DNA from: Antedon mediterranea
Lineage: Eukaryota; Echinodermata; Crinoidea; Comatulida; Antedonidae
Direction: 5' to 3'
Assembly (NCBI RefSeq): GCF_964355755.1
Contig: NC_092670.1
Coordinates: 29,749,795 to 29,813,794, forward strand
Length of the DNA: 64,000 nucleotides
Part shown: positions 50,072-63,700 of the stretch, piece after piece
How positions within the stretch are numbered: position 1 is the stretch's first letter
Layout of the letters: every line of letters starts with the position of its first letter
Notes under the pieces: model-generated
Databases searched by the model: none
The model's input: the letters and a program-made list of their open reading frames with translations, nothing else
Told to the model about the DNA's origin: nothing
Position numbers and translations under genes: made by a program

Positions 50072-50390
50072 TTAACTTGTGCTTTTACAAAAACGAAATT
50101 TGTCATCTATATAAATAAAAATCGCGTTGCAGCTCAATTTTTTATCCAATAAAACCGGTTCCGTCCATGTGCGTTCGTTATGAATGATGTCATTATATAC
50201 ACCACAATGCAGTTCGTTAGGCGGAAGCGCGATTGGATCAAAGTCATGTTTACTTTTTTTCGCATAGCGCGATCCCCAAGAAATAGCATCCATTTCATCA
50301 TAGAAAGGGGAATTATTACCTGAAACGTTATTGTGGTCCTTGGTTAAAGTATAGGTACGTCGCACCCTCTGATATTGTCAAGTTGAACTC
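50072..50390 (-). pseudogene. Myb/SANT-like DNA-binding protein fragment of a Harbinger-type element
   Basis: The minus-strand frame reads VRRTYTLTKDHNNVSGNNSP, then FYDEMDAI. The KDHNNxSG..P.(F/Y)(F/Y)(D/E)E(L/M)D signature is that of Myb/SANT-like (trihelix) proteins accompanying Harbinger transposases. A possible acceptor AG lies just upstream of RVRRTY. The C-terminus seems to run into the Penelope tail (last residues FCKSTS), so the original end was probably cut off. DNA binding is inferred from the family. Confidence 0.55.
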
Positions 50391-50566
50391 GTCTAGCTTT
50401 CACACGCTTTACAATATTCTTAAAAACATGTAGGCCTCTAGGCCTACGTGAGTCTTTCTTCCGACTCCCGACAAGTCCCTCATCTTCTTCCCTTCACATA
50501 TTTTTTACGAACCTCGTAATGGTATCGGTCAACATTTTTTAGTTAAATAAAATACTCACTATCTAA

Positions 50567-50710
50567 GCCCCTTTCTCACAGATGTGCCTGCAATATACTG
50601 GTATTCTGATGGGGTCATGCCGGTATCGTTACCGGCATATACCCATTCTCATCGTACTATCATGCCGGAAATATAACCGGTATATACCGGCTTTTTGTGA
50701 GAAAGGAGTC
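50567..50710. mobile_element. Small MITE with CCCCTTTCTCACA ends
   Basis: CCCCTTTCTCACA on the left is mirrored by TGTGAGAAAGGAG on the right, about 144 bases in all. ATACCGG / CCGGTAT words lie inside. It sits within the Harbinger-like element. The target duplication is unclear. Confidence 0.6.
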
Positions 50711-51611
50711 GGGCATATTCGGCCAATAAAAAGTCTCTGACAAAATAATTATTGAGAGCATCCTTTATTGTTATTATTTTTGTCTAGCGATATATGGCGG
50801 CGAATTTTAAGTTACAGATTATTATCTTCCTTTATAGCATATTTATGCAATACATGCTATGTACAGTATATTGTGCATATATTATACAGGTACAGCAATT
50901 AATTAGCCGTCATTGGCAATCTGTAAAACACCTTAGAAGGCTGTACAATTTACAAGGCGACGAAGGGTCAGGCACCAACAAAGAGCTACGCCTGGCCTAG
51001 GCCTATAGAATATGCTACAAATTTCTTCTTGTCCCCTTATTTAAGCAGCTCTCTTATCTCATTATCCCTCCAGTTCGACATTATTATTGTTAATTGATTT
51101 GAATCGGTGCCTAGGCCTAGGTCCTATCGCGCGGGTTTGACTGCGAGTTGACCGCAATCAGTGCAGCAGACTGCAGAGTTCAGTTTTTTGGGGTCAAATT
51201 GAGACCGCGATTGTGTTGCAGCTAAAAATTGCTCCGCGGAAACCGGTTTCAGAATGGTTCTTTGCGATCGAGACCGCAATCAATTGGGGTTTTTGAAACC
51301 GTTTTTAAGATCGGTTCTTTTTTGTGGTTTTTTGTGGGGACCCATTTCTGCTGGCAAGAAAAAACAGTTCTTGAAAAGAACGGTATTCAAAACCGTATTC
51401 TCTGCTCTGTAGAAACAGGCCCTTACAACCGTATTCTCTGCTCTATAGAAACAGGCCCTTACAACATGTGGAATGCACAACATTTCTAAGAACTTTAAAC
51501 CAAATACTTCCTACAGGCCTGGAAGATATACCAAAAATAAACGCTTGAAAAACTATGCTATATTAACAGAAAGTTATGTTCACTCTACATTTTGGGAGTT
51601 ATTGGTAGATA

Positions 51612-51761
51612 CAGTCAACTCTCCAAATACCGGACTCTTTGAAAACCAGAAACTCTCCCAATACCAAAAATGCTCAAATTCATTTTAGCATTAAAAACAC
51701 ATTGCCAATACCAGACATTGGTCAGACCAAAGGGGTCTGGTATTGGGAGAGTTATTGACTG
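51612..51761. mobile_element. pogo/Tc1-like short MITE with TA duplication
   Basis: CAGTCAACTCTCC at 51612 and its mirror ending TTATTGACTG at 51761 are flanked by TA on both sides. It is 150 bases long with a GGTATTGG / CCAATACC interior repeat, and non-coding. Confidence 0.8.
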
Positions 51762-51763
51762 TA

Positions 51764-52800
51764 ATACATTTGATTCTGATAGTAGTAGTAATTAGTATGT
51801 AACCAGTTTATACCCGAGAAGGGTTTGATTACTGTAGCACTATCGAATTAGCAGGATCTGGATCTACTGATTTAACTTTGTATGGGTCAGATGTTAGCAT
51901 CTTCATTCAAGATTTTTCTTATTACCTGAAATTGAAGAGGTTTTTACTGTGTATAAATAAGGTCTTTGTTCTTGGAGCCTAAACAGACCTGTTCCATTGA
52001 AACTTAGACCTGGTTCATTTGAGCGATGAAATACAATAAATGAATAAATTCAGGTCTGGGTTAGTGGTGATGGACTTGTAATATTATAAGATTACCCACT
52101 CTCCCATTTACAGTCCTTTATATCATGCATAAATTAACTAGATTAATTAACAGTATGCCTAGTGATTCCCATTAAAATCCACATGATAGATCTATAAATT
52201 ACAAAACTTAGGATGGCCTAGAGCATTACACTTGTTTGTACAATACATACCATACATGCCCAACTCTTCACAAGATAATTTGAACTTTTGATTTATCAGT
52301 TGAATATTCCTCCCTGTGATTTACAATATCAGAGTATTTCTAATATGCATGGTATGGTGTCATCATAAGCTTAGAAACCTAATGAAAATGTTAACATATT
52401 TTTAACATTAATATATTATGGTTTTTGTTTACTGTAAAAAAACAATTTTTACAAAAATTTCCATATAAGATGGATAAAAAACACAGAGGCTCATTCATTC
52501 ATGTATGTCACACTTGCTTAATTGTGTGGGTATTAATGATTGTCAATGCCAAGTACCCTGTAGTAGATTAGGATGTGGTTATAACATCCCAAAGGAATAC
52601 ATCACAATGCTCAGCTGGCTAGTTTATATTCACCACATTAATGTATGTACAGTATTCTTTATTCCATTATTGCTTAGAATGATACCCTGCAAAACAACAT
52701 CTGTTTTCCCCCTAGTTTTGAGAGAAAAACCAATGAATGAAAACAGTTGTATTGAGAAACCAAGCACCAAATAAGAGCTAACATTTCAGTTTGTTAGGGC
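51764..52800. other. Spacer, no gene recognised
   Basis: AT-rich, with no recognisable exon or complete repeat. A plus-strand 89-codon frame (52505-52774) has no known motif. Confidence 0.3.
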
Positions 52801-52808
52801 CTTTTGAG

Positions 52809-54031
52809 CAGGGGTGGCGCCAGGATCTTCCCGACGCGGGGGCTACATTCCCCGAGGAGGGGGCTATGCGAGCGAAGAGCGAGCATCACTAGGCTGGGGG
52901 CCGCCAAGGGCCTCCGGTGGGGGTCCAGGGGGCGAAGCCCCCGGAAGCAACGCGTTCTAGCGTCATTTGAGGTCATTTTAATCAGATTTAGGGTAGCCAT
53001 TTTTTCCATTTTTTATAATGCATAAATAAAATACTGCGTGCAAAAAAACGATGCGCGATGACTGTTTCAATCCATATTTTTCAATTTAAAAAATAAAAGT
53101 TCAAAGAAAATTTAGAAAAATAGAGTTGGAGGTCCCGGAAATTGGACTTCATATACTTCAAAACATAAAACAAAATATATAAGTCCCTACCATGGTTGTG
53201 ACTGAGCTAAGAAATGTTTGAAAAATAGAGATGTTAGGTCCCGGAAAATGCACTTCTTGTACTTCGAAATATGACCAGCTTTATTGTTGGGGCTGAGCTA
53301 AGAAACTGTTTAAAACTAGAGCTGCATGGTCTTCAAAAAATTGCATTTTATACTTTGGAAACATCAGGCCTAGAGGCTTAAAAAACGCAAGCGTACCGTA
53401 GACCTTTTTCAGTCGGGGAAATAAGTTTATTCCTCCCAAGTGTATGCGTGCGTACTATCTGGACTTCCGAGTGGTGAGAAATTCATGACATACAGGACAT
53501 TGAAAATGTAATAACTTAGCTATAATAAGATGTTGGCTAAGCGAAAATGGCATGTTTTTTTGTTTAGTAATGGATGAAAAATTTATTTTAGGTGCCCCAC
53601 GGTACAGAAGGTTACTTGTAAATTAAAAAATTGGTGAACATACGAACAATTAACATAATTCGTTTTTGCTGTAGTGTAGCGTACGTCGACGCAGTACACG
53701 ACGTAACCGTCAGTAAACTTCGCCTGGAAAATAACTACAGTACACATTTTGGTCCCTGGATGGAACATGATATCACGCGTCTCGACCCAACGTTGAACGA
53801 TTCGTACAAAGGGATACCGCCAGACAAGTGCGAACCTAGCTATTGTTTAGTAGTAAGTTAGGTCGCTGGCAATAATGAATGCATATAAAGTGCATAATAT
53901 CACTCTGACGTACTCTCACGGTCAATGAAACGTCGCGGTTTTCTAGGCGTTTTTTACTGTATATTAAAAAGTACCCGTGTTCCCCGACGGGGGGGCTAGG
54001 CTCCCCGACGAGGGGGCTAGAGCCCCCGTAG

Positions 54032-54066
<35 letters not shown>

Positions 54067-54081
54067 CTGGCACCACCACTG
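52809..54081. mobile_element. Non-autonomous hAT element with 8-bp duplication
   Basis: Ends CAGGGGTGGCGCCAG and CTGGCACCACCACTG are inverted copies, flanked by identical CTTTTGAG (52801-52808, 54082-54089). An 8-base duplication and CA-TG ends fit hAT. Inside are three diverged copies of a block around GGTCCCGGAAAxTG (53130-53370). GC-rich ends with GGGGGCTA words and a run of 34 C (54032-54065) are also present. No transposase. Confidence 0.88.
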
Positions 54082-54366
54082 CTTTTGAGATCTACATAGT
54101 TATGCTTTCACATTACATGCACCATACAGTACACAACTCCATACAATAGGTCAGGACCAGGAAAACAGTGCAAGCTTCAGTACCTCATATGACACTGACC
54201 TATCGTCAGGGTATGCTCAACGGTTTTTACCTCCAACCTATCAAATTTACTCTCTTACAAATGTTCATCCCAATTTTTTTGTAACAAAAGCGTTAATTAA
54301 TCGAGTCTGAAAGCTTCCCTGTAAGGACTCTTAATTGTAATGTGACCTTGCTTGTGATAAGATTTA

Positions 54367-55373
54367 GGCCCTGTTCAGACCCATGGCGTTAGACCGTTTT
54401 AGCGTACGACGCTAAAAGAATGTGTGTCTGAACAGTTGGGGATTAGCGTACAACGCGTCGTACAACGGTTGTAGCGTTGTAGTGGAAAACGGTTGATAGT
54501 ACCGTTTTAGCGTACGACGCTACTGTAAGTCAACGTTGTATCCAATCAGAACGTTTCCTGTTATGACGCGAAACAAGGTTTGACCTAGGCTGACATCTTT
54601 TGTATCGTCAATGTGTGAGATGGATTTCAATAACAAAAAGGCCAGAATAAATAAGGCCTAACTACACTACAAATACAACTGTTACAAAGGCTACAAACTA
54701 CTATCAACTGATTACCATTATATTTTCTAACAAATGACATAAATACATGCACCTTGTATTTAAACATAGGGACTACGATCCCATCCGCTTTTAGGCCTAG
54801 CTAGGCCTAGAGCCATTCACGCATTTCATTCAAGCTAAAAACTAGCCTGGGACATCAAGTCACTCATTCATACAAGGCAGACTAGACTGGACAAGTTTAA
54901 TGCTGAAAACCCCCTAACTCCTAAAAAAATCAGTAAACAAACAAGGGGAGCTGTGTCCCTTTTATTAGCATTAAGGGTTATTTTCAACCGACTGGACCAA
55001 AGAATATATATAACACAAGAGCCTGGGGAAAATATTTTTTACTACAAACAAAATAAAAACAATAGAAACAGAAATTTGGCTTTACTATATTTTTCTTAAA
55101 TAAATGCTGAGGTATGTTTTATTTACGGCAAATTTTGTCATAATTGTAGGGCTGAGATCTAGGCCTATATACAGTGGAAATAATGATGAAAACACGTGGG
55201 TAAGAGCACATGAATATGCAACTAGAAACAACCTGGATGACGTACTTCCGTTGTAACAATAATCGTACGCTATGGGTCTGAACACCTCGTTTTTTTCTCT
55301 GCGGTTTGTAACGTGACCTTGATAGACCGTTTTAGCGTACAACGTTACTAACGCCATGGGTCTGAACAGGGCC
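54367..55373. mobile_element. TIR element with GGCCCTGTTCAGACC ends
   Basis: GGCCCTGTTCAGACCCATGG at 54367 is mirrored at the right end (55373). Subterminal TTTTAGCGTACGACGCTA motifs recur near 54395, 54505 and 55330. It is about 1007 bases and encodes nothing recognised. Flanks (AAGATTTA / AAAGATAC) are only loosely alike, so the superfamily is uncertain (hAT or Harbinger). Confidence 0.75.
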
Positions 55374-57496
55374 AAAGATACAAGGCAATGTAAAAACAAA
55401 AAGAAAAGTATCAAAAATAACATTCAAGTTTTAAATAAGAAGCAAATTATACAAGTAAAATGAAATAATAAAAACAAGGTAATCTTACAGAACGAACAAT
55501 ACTTAATCTATATGATGGAGTTAATGGATTATTATTAAAAAAAATATAATTGATAATTGATTTTATTATACTGTTATTATTAAAATAAATGCAACTGTTA
55601 TATGATTATTTGTTCTTATTATATTTAATTTTAATAACTTTATTTGTAATTTAATTAAACGTGATACTATTTTTATTATACTATTTGGTCTCATTTTTAG
55701 TACTGTATTATTTATTTATTTTATTTAGATTTAGGTTACATTATATAATTTTGGAGGAAGAAAACAAAATTTAAAAAATATATATAATATATGAATTAGA
55801 TAAATGGTCATGAAAGCCATGAACTCTCTCAAATAATTGATAGTGTTTCTCTGAAGAGGCCTTTTCTATGTTTAAAAAAAAAATAATCCTCTATACAAAA
55901 ATGTTCTTGTAAATTTAATTTGCATGGGTTTTAGTACTGCAGTTTATTTTATGGTGTAAAAGGGTATGTATATCAATTAATGGCCAGTTTTCAAATATGT
56001 GTAATTAGGTCAACAAAGGAAGTGGTTTCCTCTTCACCTGTCTAGACTTAAGGTGTCCTCCTCAAGTAGCCTCATAATTCCAGACTTTTCATGTATACTG
56101 AGTGAAAATGTGTATGTATGCACCTATGGTAAAGAGCTAGAACATTGTGGGTGGCTATTGTGGTGGTAATTGGAAGTGTCTGAACCATGTCCTTCAACAT
56201 TGGTAATTAAGTTATGTTAAAGAAATATTAAAACGGCAATGTTGATATTATTATGTTGTGAACATTTCAACTAAATATACAGTAAACAAATCCTAAAATA
56301 AACTTAAAAGTACTCAAACATTTAATACAAAATACTTTTTCAGTAATAGATTAAGCCATACTGTGATTGTGAATATCTATAATGTATTTTAAAATATATA
56401 TTAAATAAATTAGTAAACTTAATTATATCTTGTTTTTTTCTGCATACAAATATTTGCAAGGTTAAAACACATGGATAAGCAGTGATACATAGTATTGTTT
56501 TCTATGAATTTCAAGTAATCAATAATTGATTGTCATTATTTCGGTTTGTGGAATAAAACAACTTTTGTATGTAAAAATAAAAATGGTATTTTTAGTATAG
56601 TTTGGAACGCATTTTCCATTTGCCATATTCCATATTAAACAATTGTTTATCATTAACAACCAATATGAAATAACCATACCAGAGTAACCCCTATCAAATG
56701 GATAAAAATGTACCCTTTATCTGCATTATGCTTACAAAAGGAGTTGACAATATTAAAACATATACTGCAGAGTGCTGCCTCTTCCTCTTGCTCATTTCTT
56801 AAGAAAGCATCACCTTAATAGGGGTGTTGGAAGGGGTTGAGTGTAGTGTAAGTAAATAAAAATATCATTGATTTCAATTGTTGTTTTTAAAATGCATATC
56901 TTTTAACAATATCCATGCCAAAACTCACCAATTTGTGTTTTTTTTAATTGTTTTTCAAAAAGGTTCCTAGTGTAAACAGTGACTGATACATCCAAAATAA
57001 TCATATCAGCTTCATGCCTACTTGAAGTTTTACACTCCTTGACCTGAATAGCAATTGGTAACAACCTATGGAATGTGGAAATATCAGTAGGAACAAGTAC
57101 TTGTCTCAGAGAATGAATAATAAAAATGTCTGGTTATTTATAACTCAACCTGTTAAAGAAATTATGACTGCATTGTGTACTATTTAATACCTGTAGTACA
57201 ATTTTAACTGGGTGTTTTATAGTTATATTATACAATGCAGTTACATGCCTCTATTAATTATGTAAAAACGAACTGTGTTGAATAATTCAAAGCGATTGTG
57301 TTTAATTAGAATTTACTTGCAAAACCGTCTATATTTCCGCAAATGTGTAAATTCCTTGTGGTTGTTTGGTGTATTTTGGAGGTGTCTATAGCTCTTGTTA
57401 TAATAAGACCAACTAAAGCACCTAATTCAGGCCTAGTAGTGGTTGCTGACCAATTAAACCTACATCATTTACCACTCACAAAGGCGCAGTATGGAT
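55374..57496. other. Spacer, no gene recognised
   Basis: Very AT-rich sequence with poly-A and TA tracts. No exon was recognised on either strand. Confidence 0.3.
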
Positions 57497-58205
57497 TAGG
57501 CCAAGTTGAGCCGCCGACAAGTTGAGCCGCCACCAGAAAAACGTTATTTTTTATGGAACGCCAAATGCTAACTTTCGCCGGTGCTCGTTCTATTTATATT
57601 ATTAGGGATCGATGTACATTCAAAAGTTTATACTGTATATCATGGTTTTTAGTATATATATTATTAAATATATAATTAAAGAAATAATTATGAAAATCTG
57701 GCTTGTAGATTCCAAAATATAAAACATCACCGAAAGTGATCGTTTTTAGCCAAAAATGACGTAAACATGTTGCCCCTCAGTCGGCAGTTGTATGAACTAG
57801 GCTTACTCCATTTTTCGGTAAAATAATTACATAAAATCACGTTTTTTAGTAAAATATTTTGTGTATTAACATTGTAAAATTCAATAAAATATGATATTAA
57901 AAGATTAGTAAATAAAAAATAATATTTATTTAACCTCATTCGAAGAATGTTAATACTCTATTAATTAGTCCTGAGAGAGGACAACGTGACTTTACGTGGT
58001 AGGCCTACACGTGGCGAGAAAAATTATGAGTGCACTGAATTTTTTCCTCGAAAGATTAAAAACAATTACATTATTAAATATTACTTATGTAATATGAACT
58101 TATGTACACCATCCTAATCGCTACGCGAAATGTCGTAAAAGACGGATGCACTGGGCGTTTCATAGAAATCACCGGCGGCTCAACTTGTCGGCGGCCCAAC
58201 CGGTC
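57497..58205. mobile_element. TIR element with doubled GTTGAGCCGCC ends
   Basis: The left end has GTTGAGCCGCC twice with GACAA between. The right end has the mirror GGCGGCTCAACTTGTCGGCG followed by a mutated second copy. About 85 bases are inverted, including a GGAACGCC / GGCGTTTC word. Borders are approximate and no target duplication was resolved. Confidence 0.7.
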
Positions 58206-59191
58206 ATATCCCTTGGTCTAAGTACAAAAGAGCATAACAATCAGAATACTGTAAATATAATCCATTCGCTTACTTTGCAAACTAAGCATAATTTCTTTTT
58301 ATAACCTTGCTTGATGGTCTACAGTCATGAATGTCAGATTAGTGATCTACCGTACTAAATGTAAATTACTTTGGTAGTTGTCTTTAAATTATTTTTATTA
58401 TGTTAATGTTTCTCTACTGAACCACTTTGGAAATCAATGCTTTAGCACTGACAGTGAAGGTGTCATTCAGTATAAAGACAGAATAAATAAATAATACTAG
58501 AGGTCATGTATTTAAATCCCACCAAATTTTTTCACAAACACAAATTTACTTTGCATAAAATACAAGTGCATTAGAGTAAGGGAAATATCTGACCATTTTT
58601 TCTGAATTTAGTTGTTTTATGCGGGCTCCAAATCAAACTTTAGTATCAATCATTAACAAGCTAGTTTTCTTTATAAGTATAAAGTTCAATTTATATAGCA
58701 TCAAACCTAAACTTTTAGTTTGTTTGCATAGTATTTGATATTAATAATATTGTTTTATATCACAAGAGTTGAATTGCTACTGGCAGGGTATCTGTTTTGT
58801 GTATCTTCCAACAATACAAGTGGTGTGACTAATTGTTAGATTTGACCTTGATCTTGTATGACATCATTGTTTAGCCACACTTGTATGATAATACCTTTTA
58901 AAAAGATCTGTTGATAATTCTGTATTAATTCAGTATCTGCTGTCTATGGCTATAGAAGCTTGTTCAAAATTAATTTTTAATTTTGAAATACTTTTAGTGC
59001 ACTGAGTGCAAATGAGCATCTTCTATGAAACAATTTGGGAATTATAGCCTTAGGGTTCTTTGCGAATCTAGTGTTTATTTGAATATAGAATGTAGATGAT
59101 TCCATTATAAAAATAGAAATATACTGCTTTAAATCTGAAAGTAGAATTATAGCCGAGATATAGACTATGTGAAGATCATATATATGCCAAT
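58206..59191. other. Spacer, no gene recognised
   Basis: AT-rich sequence without recognisable coding or repeat structure. Confidence 0.3.
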
Positions 59192-59196
59192 CCTAC

Positions 59197-60312
59197 CAGT
59201 GGCGGATCTAGGATCTGACGAGGGGGGGTGGCCACGAAAGTGGCAAAGGAGGTGCGTATCACCGAGCGGGGGAGGGTTTGGAAGGGGTGTGCCCCTCCCG
59301 AGGCTCCGAAAATTTTTGAAAAAATAGAAGCTTACATACTGTTTAATAGGCTAGAGAAACTGTTTCCATCACACTTAATAACAAATATTACATAATGTAA
59401 ATTTAAATAAATCCTTCCTAAATACTGTACGGATCTTTTTCGACGAACTAATAATAAACTTTGATTGAAAAACCTTCAAACAAAATGAACATTTGGTAAT
59501 GCTGCACTCCGAAAATGCCTCAATAGTGCATGTGTTGTGTACCGTATTTTGGTGGTCTGTTAACCTCAGAGATATATACCCTACAGCCGAGTGAATAACT
59601 CAATGTAATTTGGTATACAATGATTGCAGTAATCGCCGTGTCTATAACACAAATCCAAAAACAACAAATACGCCACATACTTTTTTTCGACCATCTCGCC
59701 GTGTACATACAAGACATTTTATGTTTATTTTATGCCTATAAAATAATAAAAGAACACCATGTTTCTCGTTTATTTTTATCGTTTATTTTTATCGTTTATA
59801 CTGCATACTATAATATTATACAAAAAACCTTCTTGCGCGAGAAAAAAGTTCCCGATATTACACTCTCAGGGGTGTAAATATACCACGCTAACGCTTGCAC
59901 ATGCGGATCAGAGGGCGGTGGAAATTAACTGCAATGGAAAATGGTGTATTTTTGGAGAGTGATGACGTCAGTATTCACACGATGAACGAGCTAGACAACG
60001 TGACGCTGGTAGTTTTAGGAGTGCGTGTGTTTTGAAAATAACTCAGTTGTGGGTATTTTCCGAAGATTTTAAATCGTGTTTTCTTTTTAAACTCTTGAAT
60101 TCATAATAGTAATTGAACTCTTAGCTCTTTCACTGTGTAGGCCTATTTACACAACTATTAATGCTAACCCTAGCTCTAGTAGGGCCTAGCTAGCCTAGAC
60201 TAACTCTTCTTAATTAAAAGATTAATCCACGACAAGCGACGGTCAATCGAGAATTAATGGGGGTGGCTAGCCACCCTATTCACCCCCCCCCCCCCGCCTA
60301 GATCCGCCACTG
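59197..60312. mobile_element. Non-autonomous hAT-like element, CAGTGGCGGATCTAGG ends
   Basis: CAGTGGCGGATCTAGG at 59197 is exactly mirrored by CCTAGATCCGCCACTG ending at 60312. CCTAC flanks both sides (59192-59196, 60313-60317), a possible 5-base duplication. It has the GGGGG-rich end composition of this class and a C-run near 60283-60296. No transposase. Confidence 0.82.
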
Positions 60313-60317
60313 CCTAC

Positions 60318-60712
60318 ATAGTGTTGTGTCTGATTTCAGTATTATATTCTTAAAAATGCAAGACAATTCTTAGACAGTTAATTTAATTGATTTTCCAGAT
60401 TAATGATGAAGGCATTATTTTTTTCATTATGGTTTTATAATTAACTAAAGCCTGGTAATCCAGTCATTAAACCATTAATTTTATATTGCTCATCAAAGAT
60501 CATGTATACTGAAAAAGTGCATTTTGATATTGCAGTTGTTTTGGTAGATGATGTGATGACCAATATATTGTTAACTGTATCAGTGGCCTTGTTCAATTAC
60601 AAATCGACCATTAGAATGCAAGTATATGATAATTAGTTGACCATTTTTGCAATTAATGGTTTTGTAATTTACATTAAATGCTATTTTTTTCTAGTTCATT
60701 ATTGCTATTTGC

Positions 60713-60745
<33 letters not shown>

Positions 60746-63700
60746 TATATAATAATAATAATATAATAATTTTATATTCCTAGAGCCTGATTTCTTCATC
60801 ATATCCACTTTAAAATGTGAGGGAGGGACTTCCATACAGTAGCTCCTCGACTACCACCTTTCCACATATCCAGCCCTGATTCTTTACTTAAAATAGTGAA
60901 TGTTGATGCAAATTGAAGACATTTTCACTTGAAGAAATAGCTCACAAGAATCAGAAATACAAAACTGACATACACTTGTATAAAATGTACCTAAAAAAGA
61001 CTGAAAACTTGTCAAAACATAAAAGCGTTTAAAGTATAGTGGATTACACATTACAAAGATTTACAAAGAAGATCAGAGTTTTTTTAAATTAAGGTCAAGA
61101 AAAGTGGATTGTAGTAAAATATTAATAGGGCTGAACTCAACATCACTCTAGAATCACCTGAAGATAGCTGAGACCATGGAGGAACCTTCATGCTGAGACC
61201 AACAACAAAAGTTTCTGCATCTTTACCTATACCAAAAAGACCTACCGTATTGTTTGTGAATGATTTCATTTCTTATTTTCAATATCTCACATAAGAGCAG
61301 ATGAATGTAGCACATTGGCATGTATTTAACTAATAAAAATAATTCATACTGTAGAGAAAGGTATGATTGAGACATTGAGGCCCATAATGGGTCAGTTCTC
61401 ACCTGAGAGTACATGCTCTTATCCAGCTTGTTTGATTTAATTTCATGCATCAGTTACCTTTCTCTTCCATCTAGAAATAGCTAATTTCAGCTCTTTGGTC
61501 ACTGAGCATATTATATTATGAACACCCAATGATCATCAGAATGACAGAATATACCAATAAAACATTTGAATTGAAAAATGATGGTGTTTATGTTTTGAAC
61601 AATTCCAAAAATGTGTTCAGATGACTTCTCTTACTGCCAAACTGTGCCTGTGTTTTCAATTAATGTATGAACTATGAATGAAGGGAAATAGAATGTATTT
61701 ATTTATATGCAACATAAGATGAGACCTTTTTTCGCTATCTAATATTTTGTTGCAGCAGAAATGGTGCTAAAAAGAATATTATTTAAGCCAAAATTATGTG
61801 AAAGGATTTAATTTGTTTTAATTAACTCCATTTAATACATACAGTATGTGACAAGGTGATAAGTTAAAATTTAATTTTAGTTAGTTCTGTGCTTATAATG
61901 CTTGATTTAAACTAATTCGTATTTCAACAGATTTAAAAGTATATTAAATAAAAACATTGAGTGAAAGATATCCTAATCTGATAGATATATTAAATGGATC
62001 AATAGTAAATACAGTGAGAAAACTCGCGTATTATTGAATTTCATATTGCTTCTAGCCATGGATGTATGGTATTTAGATCCTAATAGAATTGACCAATTAG
62101 TCATTCATCCCCCCACCCACCTGCCCCATTGACTCACCAACTTCCTAATGATAACAACCATGATGAATTATAAACAATACAGGGATGAGTAATTTTATGA
62201 TGAGATATAATTGCAACACAAAGGTTGTTCGTTGATGGAGTTTCATATTTTAATTAGAACATTAACAGTGAACATATGTTCTGGAAAATGTGCAATAGAT
62301 GATTATGATTAATATGTCATTTGTATATGGTAAATATTGTCTGGCCATCTGTGTACCTAAAATAGACTGGACATGTATTTAGATTTTGAATTTTATAATA
62401 TTCCATAACTCGACTCCATAAAAATGGAAATGAAATCCTGTTAAATTTAAATAACATATTCGTTAATAAATTTAACAGTGCCTATTATAACTAATTATAA
62501 CAGTAAAACCACTATAGGATACCTTCAGGACCAAACAAAGTGTCCCCATTAATAATAGCATATTGTATTTAATTTCTAAAATGGTTATAAAATGTTTGGA
62601 ATACATTGATTTTGATGCCTTTGTTGGCTAATCAAGTTTGTTGATAGCGTGATTGGTTTTTAAACTGTTGAATGTGTGAAATCTTTTTTGATTGAACTGT
62701 GAAATTTGTATTTAGAACATGCTAATTTCTCGTTTATTCAGGAAATCATCAATTTATAACAAAAGGCCATTGTTCTTCATTCATTGTGTTCTAATATATT
62801 CTGTATAATTTGTATTTTAAAAAACCCCAAACTTTGTAACCCAAATGCTGTGTCCCGTGTACTGGATTTGAAGAACAGTAAACACTTGCTGGTTATGATA
62901 ACGATATTTTCGTACCTGAAAATTGCTCCTGAAAGCGTGTATGCACAGGAAAAAAGTGAACAAAAGTATGATCTTTATCGCTTTATCATTTGCACACTTG
63001 CCTTAGTAAAATGTAGCATATTCCATTTGGTAAGTATTTTAGAAATAATTGTATAGTGTTGATAGATCTCACTATGTTTAATCCACATGTAATTTGTATC
63101 CAATTATTGGCAACATATTTTTGGAGTTCATGCATAATTTTCCTTTCTAACCTTTGGCATGGATAATCGTAATTTTGAAGTATCTAGAATGCATCATAAC
63201 TTCACATCATAGATTTTGTTCCTAAAAGTCCTTCAATTATTCATGCGATGGGTTCAATTTTACACATCTATTTCATGCCTACTTTTGATTAGTCCTCTCT
63301 GAAGTGGGAGAACTATACAGTAAAAAAAAATAAAATAAAATAACAAAAATAGTTTAAACTTGACATTGGACAGTCCTATCATGGGGACATAACCATTTGA
63401 TTTTTATTCTAAACAAGATATTTCTTGCACAATGGTAATTGTTCCATAGTACCTAGTAAAAACAATTAAAATTTAGAAATATGTAAAAAGTATGAACTAG
63501 GTTGCCACTATAGGTAGAACCATTTCCTTTCCTAGAAGTACCACACACATGTATTTACATTTGCATTGCACTTTATTTAGTAATTTACAGTGTATAAATC
63601 TGTACTATTCACCATATTTTGGATTACTTCCTCATTTTCATACATTATATTGTGGTTTAAACTGTATTTTCTGACTTTAGAATGAATTTATTCAAGAAAA

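Larger units (their letters stand above)
49032..51458. mobile_element. Harbinger-like DNA transposon remnant
   Basis: GGGCCTGTTTCTA at 49032 mirrors TAGAAACAGGCCC ending at 51458, and both ends are flanked by TTA (49029-49031, 51459-51461). A 3-base TTA duplication and GGGCCTGTTT ends are typical of PIF/Harbinger. The right end is duplicated: 51391-51426 and 51427-51462 are near-identical 36-base copies. Inside are a Myb/SANT-like frame (50072-50390, minus), a Penelope fragment and a small MITE. No DDE transposase was found. Confidence 0.7.
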
